A stretch of 24,583 nucleotides of DNA. Source: a virus. Position 1 is the first letter of the stretch; each line of letters begins with the position of its first letter. The DNA is taken from positions 1 to 24,583 of the IMG/VR virus record IMGVR_UViG_3300037119_004250. One strand, given 5' to 3'. This document shows positions 20,789-24,583 of the stretch, piece by piece. A program made the position numbers and the translations under genes. Under the pieces are notes generated by a model. The model saw nothing but the letters and a program-made list of their open reading frames with translations. It did no database searches and was not told where the DNA came from.

Positions 20789-21883
20789 ATGGCCGACACA
20801 CTTGCAGCCACGGGCCTACGGGTCCAGCGCTGGGAAGACAAGTTTTTCACTGAATACCTCACCGAAAACAGATTCTCCGAAAGCATGGGCTCCGATGAAA
20901 ACTCGGTGATCCAGGTCAAGGAAGTCTTGGGCAAGGGCAAGGGCGATTCAACGACGATTGCCCTCGTTAACCGGCTCACCAACACTGCCATTCTCGGCTC
21001 GAATATGTTGGAAGGGTTCGAGGAAGACATGTCAAGTAGATCCCAGAGGATCTACATTGACAAAAGAAGGAACGCCGTAAGAATTGCGGAGATGGAGGAG
21101 ATTAAATCCGCGATTGATCTTCGCGATGCCGGCAGGGCCACGTTGAAAGACTGGGCCATGAAAGACACGGAGCAAATGATTATTGATGCTCTGGCGTCGA
21201 CCAATGCCGGCACGCCGTTCCTGCCGCTCGACGCGGCGACCCGCAACACGTGGAACACGTCGAACTTCGACCGGGTGCTCTACGGCGCTGCGAAAGGCAA
21301 CAACGGCGCCACGGCGGGCTCTGTGACGCACGCCAACGCGCTGATTACCATCGACAACGCGACCGACAAACTGACGCCGCAAGCGCTGTCGCTCATGAAG
21401 GAAATTGCGGTTCAGGCCGACCCGAAAATCACGCCGATCCGGGTCGAAAAAACGAAGGGGCGCCGGTACTACGTGGCCTATGCCAACTCGCGCGCCTTCC
21501 GTGATCTCAAGACGAATGCCACGATCACGCAAGCACAACGCGAGGTGTCTCTAGAAGTCGAGAATAACCGGCTCTTTGAGGGCGGTGACATTCTCTGGGA
21601 CGGAATTATCGTCAAAGAAGTCGCAGGTATTGGCTTCGTGACGAACGGCACGATTGAAGTGGCCCCCGTGTATCTGTGCGGCGCACAGTCGCTTGCGCTG
21701 GTCTATGGCAAGCGTTGGCACACGATTACGAAGACCTTCGACTATGGGGATAAATACGGAATCGCCATCGAGGGGATCCTCGGCGCGCGCAAGATCCAGT
21801 TTGGATCAGGTGCCAACGATCTCGACACGCTGAAGGACAATGGGGTCGTCACAGGGTGGTTCGCAGCGGTCGCTTCTGTTTGA
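20789..21883 (+). CDS. major capsid protein, N4-gp56 family
   Basis: The 364-residue protein shows the N4-gp56 pattern near its start: WEDKFFTEYLTENRFSESMG, VIQVKEVLGKGKGDSTTIALVN, then LEGFEEDMSSRSQRIYIDKRRNAVRI and RATLKDWAMKDTEQMIIDAL. The family forms the icosahedral shell with an HK97-type fold. N4 gp56 is about 400 residues. The C-terminal half has GRRYYVAYANSRAFRDLK and DILWDGIIVKEV typical of the central domain. The ATG at 20789 has AGGGG upstream. A strong hairpin follows the stop. Pairing with a P22-type portal and gp10 makes the head genes a mixed set. Confidence 0.92.
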   Translation: MADTLAATGLRVQRWEDKFFTEYLTENRFSESMGSDENSVIQVKEVLGKGKGDSTTIALVNRLTNTAILGSNMLEGFEEDMSSRSQRIYIDKRRNAVRIAEMEEIKSAIDLRDAGRATLKDWAMKDTEQMIIDALASTNAGTPFLPLDAATRNTWNTSNFDRVLYGAAKGNNGATAGSVTHANALITIDNATDKLTPQALSLMKEIAVQADPKITPIRVEKTKGRRYYVAYANSRAFRDLKTNATITQAQREVSLEVENNRLFEGGDILWDGIIVKEVAGIGFVTNGTIEVAPVYLCGAQSLALVYGKRWHTITKTFDYGDKYGIAIEGILGARKIQFGSGANDLDTLKDNGVVTGWFAAVASV

Positions 21884-21891
21884 TGATATCT

Positions 21892-21918
21892 ATCCGGGCG
21901 CACGTATAGCGCCCGGAT
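21892..21918 (+). terminator. 10-bp perfect hairpin after the capsid gene
   Basis: ATCCGGGCGC (21892-21901) and GCGCCCGGAT (21909-21918) form a perfect 10-base-pair G/C-rich stem with a 7-base loop, nine bases after the capsid stop. No T-tract follows (CTACTTAAGG), so it is at best a partial terminator or 3'-end stabiliser that raises capsid mRNA over downstream genes. Confidence 0.5.
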
Positions 21919-21938
21919 CTACTTAAGGAATGCTTGGC

Positions 21939-22352
21939 ATGGTCAAGTATCGGCTGCTTCCCGACGAGGAGGAAAAACCCGTGGCGAAATTTAAATATGT
22001 CGGCAGTCAGGAATTCGGAACGCAGAAGGAAATCACCTTCTACGGGCTTCAGTGGAAGCTCGGCGAAGTAACCGAGGTGGCTGACGAATACGCAGCCAAC
22101 AAGCTCCGCAATCACTTCGACGAGGCTTTCGAGGAAGAGGACGGCGAGGACGCGCCGCGCAAGCGCGGGCGCCCGAAAAAGACCGACGAGGAACGCGAGG
22201 CGGAAAAGGCCGAACGCGAGGCCGACAAGGCGCAGCGCGACGCCGAAAAGGCTCGCCGCGAGCAGGAGCGCGAAGACGCCAAGGCAGAACGCGAGAAAGT
22301 CGAAACCGACGTCGGTCCGGATGAGCCTTGGGACGATCCGGAGCAACCGTGA
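21939..22352 (+). CDS. charged coiled-coil protein after the capsid gene
   Basis: The protein has about 137 residues. An N-terminal beta-rich part of about 45 residues (KFKYVGSQEFGTQKEITFYGLQWKLG) is followed by an AT-hook-like KRGRPKK and a long charged helix (REAEKAEREADKAQRDAEKARREQ), ending acidic. The role is unknown. A head-completion, coat-decoration or nucleic-acid-binding function would fit its place. Starts compete: ATG at 21939 has AAGGA 9 bases upstream, while GTG at 21981 has GAGGAGG 8 bases upstream and begins right at the folded part (VAKFKYVG). ATG at 21930 has no room for a ribosome site. It ends TGATG with the next gene. Confidence 0.65.
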   Translation: MVKYRLLPDEEEKPVAKFKYVGSQEFGTQKEITFYGLQWKLGEVTEVADEYAANKLRNHFDEAFEEEDGEDAPRKRGRPKKTDEEREAEKAEREADKAQRDAEKARREQEREDAKAEREKVETDVGPDEPWDDPEQP

Positions 22353-22693
22353 TGCCGAAAAGCTCCATTGAGTTGATCACGCGGGCGTTGGAACGCTTGC
22401 AGCGCGTCGGGGCCGGCCAGGACCCCTCGGCCGAGGACGCGCAGCTCCTGCGCGATCAGCTGCCGTCGCTGCTTGAGGAACTGGCGCAGCAGGAAGTGAT
22501 CTTCATCGCCGACACCGAGGCGATTCCCGACATTGTCTTCCTGCCGCTCGCCAACCGGCTGGCGGCAGAAGTCTCGGCCGACTTCGGGCTCGGCGCTCAA
22601 GATCCGGCGATCATCAACAGCCTCAACACGCGGCTAAGGCTGACCTGGGTTTCCAAGCCGCTCTATCACACTCAGCGAGCTTCGTACTTCTGA
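22352..22693 (+). CDS. gp4-like tail accessory / head-tail adaptor
   Basis: This 113-residue all-helical protein has IELITRALERLQRVGAGQDPSAEDAQLLRDQLPSLLEELAQQ, then FLPLANRLAAEVSADFGL and LRLTWVSKPLYHTQRASYF. The layout (two long helices, then ANRLA..., then a tail) recalls P22 gp4 and related adaptors, which bind under the portal and start the tail. It lies immediately before a gp10-like gene, the order found in P22. It shares TGATG junctions at both ends. Similarity to gp4 is structural-looking rather than a motif match, so the name is inferred partly from context. Confidence 0.68.
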   Translation: MPKSSIELITRALERLQRVGAGQDPSAEDAQLLRDQLPSLLEELAQQEVIFIADTEAIPDIVFLPLANRLAAEVSADFGLGAQDPAIINSLNTRLRLTWVSKPLYHTQRASYF

Positions 22694-24168
22694 TGCCAGC
22701 GACGCCCATCGAATTCCCGCAATCATCGTTCCCGTACTTTTACGGAAATCATCCGGCCGAAAGCCAAGGAAGACTTCTTAATGTCTTCGTCGAGCAGGAA
22801 CAGCAACAGTCGGTCTACAAGCGAATTCCCGGCACGCTGAAATATACCGACGTCGGCAAGAACCATCCGCGCGGTTTCATCGAGTCGGATGGTTTCGTGT
22901 ATGGCGCTTACGAGGATTGCGTCGTCCGGATCGAGCTTGACCGCACGGTGACGGTGCTAAGCGGGGCGCTGCCGGGCACCGACCGCGTCACCTGGGCCAA
23001 GAACAACCAGCTGAACACGCCGCCGCGCGATATGGTGGCGGTATGCGAGGCTGGCGTCTATGCGGTGACTCCATCCTCGGTCGGTCCCTATCCTGGCACG
23101 ATCCTGCCGCCCAACCCGACGAGTTGCTGCTCGCTCGACGGCTACATCTTTTTTACCTACGCCAATGGCCGCATTTACGCCACCGGGCTGAATACGCTGG
23201 GCTCGAACCGCCCGCCGCCTGACGACGCCGACATCGACCCGCTGTCGGTCACCACGGCGGAAGCCAACCCGGACGGCGTCTTGCGCGGCATTGTCTCGGG
23301 CCGGCAACTGTTTGCAATGGGGCAAGCGTCGATCGAGGTCTATCAGAATGTCGGGTCAAGCCCCTTTCCGCTGGCGCGGGCGGCGGTGATTCCGGTCGGC
23401 ATCATCGGGACATATGCGGCAGCCGGCGGCAACGAGACGGACGGCTGGGATTCGATGCCGCTATTCGTCGCCGCCGACGGCACCGTGCGTCAGTTCCGCG
23501 GCTACGAGCCGACCATCGTCTCGACCCGCGCCGTCGAGCGGTTTATCGAAAGCGTCGCCAATCCGGCCAGCCTGACGGCGTATGTGTATACGTTTTACGG
23601 CAACTCGATCTGGGGCGTTCGCGCCGACGGCGGCACGCCGCAGGAGCGCTGCTGGGAATACAACACCTCGACCGGGCAGTGGCACGAACGGCAGTCGCAA
23701 GGGTATTTTACCTGGCGCGGCCATCGCACCATCCGCTCGTGGGGCAAGTGGCTCGTCGGCGACGTCGGCTCGACGCATTTGCGGGCCATCGAGGCGACCG
23801 CGCAGGGTGAGGAATTCGACCAGATTCCGTGCCGGATCGAGTCGAAAGTCATGCGCAACTTCCCGGATCGGCTGGCCATTTCCCGCGCCGATTTTTCGTT
23901 CGCGCAGGGCAGCGGCATCGCCGCCGGCCAGAATCCCATCCAGACCGATCCGGTCGCCGAGATCTCGTGGTCCGACGACGGCGGCGGCACCTGGTCAAGG
24001 CCGTTGCGGCGCACGCTCGGCCGACAGGGCCAATTCGGCTGGGACGTGCGCGTCAATCGCACCGGGCTGACGACCAAGGCCGGGCGGCGCTGGCGCATCG
24101 ACTTCGCCGATCCGGTGCCGGTCACCTTCCTAGGCGCGACGATGGACGTCGAGGCGCGCCCGACATGA
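22693..24168 (+). CDS. gp10-like packaged-DNA stabilisation tail protein
   Basis: The 491-residue protein has the P22 gp10-type opening QSSFPYFYGNHPAESQGRLLNVFVEQE...YKRIPGTLKYTDVG, and repeated beta strands after it: ESDGFVYGAYEDCVVRIE, SLDGYIFFTYANGRIYATG, PLFVAADGTVRQFRGYEP. In P22, gp10 (472 residues) forms the middle ring of the tail tube, closing the portal after packaging and holding the needle. Later strands (RCWEYNTSTGQWHERQSQGYFTWRGHR) fit the same beta-propeller-like fold. It starts at ATG 22693 within TGATG and ends in ATGA with the fibre gene. The match in size, opening motif and position is strong. Confidence 0.87.
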   Translation: MPATPIEFPQSSFPYFYGNHPAESQGRLLNVFVEQEQQQSVYKRIPGTLKYTDVGKNHPRGFIESDGFVYGAYEDCVVRIELDRTVTVLSGALPGTDRVTWAKNNQLNTPPRDMVAVCEAGVYAVTPSSVGPYPGTILPPNPTSCCSLDGYIFFTYANGRIYATGLNTLGSNRPPPDDADIDPLSVTTAEANPDGVLRGIVSGRQLFAMGQASIEVYQNVGSSPFPLARAAVIPVGIIGTYAAAGGNETDGWDSMPLFVAADGTVRQFRGYEPTIVSTRAVERFIESVANPASLTAYVYTFYGNSIWGVRADGGTPQERCWEYNTSTGQWHERQSQGYFTWRGHRTIRSWGKWLVGDVGSTHLRAIEATAQGEEFDQIPCRIESKVMRNFPDRLAISRADFSFAQGSGIAAGQNPIQTDPVAEISWSDDGGGTWSRPLRRTLGRQGQFGWDVRVNRTGLTTKAGRRWRIDFADPVPVTFLGATMDVEARPT

Positions 24169-24583
24169 CAAAACCGCCGCCGATGCCGGAATTCGACGTG
24201 CCGATTGCGTCGGATCCGTCTGGGCGGCTGACCACGATCTGGTGGGATTGGCTGCAACGTTATTTTCGCTGGAGCGAGGAAAGCGCCGGCGGCGGCGGCG
24301 AACCCGGGCCACCGGGTCCGGCGGGTCCGGCAGGGCCAGCGGGTCCGGCAGGGCCAGCGGGCAGCGGGACCGTCACCGCGGTCACCGGAACGGGGCCGGT
24401 TGTGTCGTCCGGGGGCAACACGCCGGACATCTCGATGCCGCCGGCGCACGGGTTCGGCCACGGCTACCTAACATCCGCCGACTGGACGGTGTTCAACGGC
24501 AAGGCGCCACTCGCCTCGCCCGCCTTCACCGGCAACCCGACGGCGCCGACGCCGACCGCCGGGGACAACGATACGAGCATTGC
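24165..24583 (+). CDS. tail fibre, collagen-like, N-terminal part only
   Basis: 139 complete codons are visible before the window ends. The N-terminus has WWDWLQRYFRW, an aromatic segment that probably docks to the tail. Residues 45-65 are collagen-like (GEP, GPP, five GPA triplets, then GSG), encoded partly by an exact 18-base tandem duplication at 24324-24359. Next come the beta segment GTVTAVTGTGPVV and LTSADWTVFNGK, and then LASPAFTGNPTAPTPTAGD, a repeat typical of tail fibres before a receptor-binding tip. Collagen triplets help trimerisation. The fibre should recognise the host surface; the tip is outside the window. It overlaps the gp10-like gene by 4 bases. Confidence 0.87.
   Translation, partial: MTKPPPMPEFDVPIASDPSGRLTTIWWDWLQRYFRWSEESAGGGGEPGPPGPAGPAGPAGPAGPAGSGTVTAVTGTGPVVSSGGNTPDISMPPAHGFGHGYLTSADWTVFNGKAPLASPAFTGNPTAPTPTAGDNDTSI
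24324..24359 (+). repeat. 18-base tandem duplication in the fibre collagen repeat
   Basis: Two exact 18-base units, each starting GGTCCGGCAGGG and encoding GPAGPA, lie at 24324-24341 and 24342-24359. Copies of this kind change number easily by slippage, which would lengthen or shorten the collagen-like stalk. Confidence 0.8.

Noticed and set aside
23595-24461. A 288-codon minus-strand frame opposite the gp10-like and fibre genes
   Set aside because: Proline/arginine-rich shadow; the plus strand matches known tail proteins.

Overview
The window is a stretch of tailed-phage genome, either a phage or a prophage. Its high G+C, its gene families and the style of its proteins suggest an alphaproteobacterial host. 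No integrase, lysis gene, rRNA or tRNA is visible, and no ordinary bacterial chromosomal gene is recognised. Two small Cro/CI-type helix-turn-helix genes beside palindromic operator-like sites hint at a temperate lifestyle, but this is inference. The morphogenesis genes (P22-type portal, N4-gp56-type capsid protein, P22 gp4-like and gp10-like tail-machine proteins) point to a podovirus-like, short-tailed virion.

Layout. (1) Positions 1-312 hold the end of a rightward gene and a small membrane protein. Tandem hairpins at 321-385 lie between these and the convergent leftward genes. (2) 385-3031 runs leftward: an HNH endonuclease, an SF2 helicase that overlaps it by about 100 bases, and a protein of unknown function. 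(3) 3104-3343 is a rightward HTH gene, divergent from the HNH gene across an 8-base inverted repeat. (4) 3340-6817 is a compact leftward operon: a small protein, a YqaJ-type exonuclease, two small proteins, a RecT-type annealing protein and a coiled-coil protein. This is a two-component recombination module. (5) At 6818-6928 a 17-base palindrome separates that operon from a rightward block that runs to the end of the window.

The rightward block opens with a HTH regulator and a VRR-NUC nuclease. Next come two overlapping genes that look like a DNA-modification pair: a tRNA-guanine-transglycosylase-like protein (DpdA-like) and a YhhQ-type queuosine-precursor transporter. A zinc-finger/RepA-like ATPase for replication follows, then a repeat-rich, locally AT-richer segment (10281-10571) and two proteins of unknown function. 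About 600 bases (11401-12023) carry no convincing gene but hold several strong hairpins and short repeats, directly before the terminase genes.

From 12024 the order is classical late-gene order: small and large terminase (overlapping by 185 bases), a small protein, a protein with an HExxH zinc-protease motif, portal, a small virion-associated protein, a large mosaic protein with a SPRY-like region and degenerate repeats, scaffold, major capsid protein, a hairpin, a charged coiled-coil protein, a gp4-like adaptor, a gp10-like tail protein, and the start of a collagen-like tail fibre that runs off the end. Many junctions are TGATG or ATGA overlaps, so translation is probably coupled.

The most interesting feature is the 7559-8703 pair. 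It suggests that this phage swaps guanine in its DNA for a 7-deazaguanine taken from the host queuosine pathway, without encoding the biosynthetic enzymes in this window.
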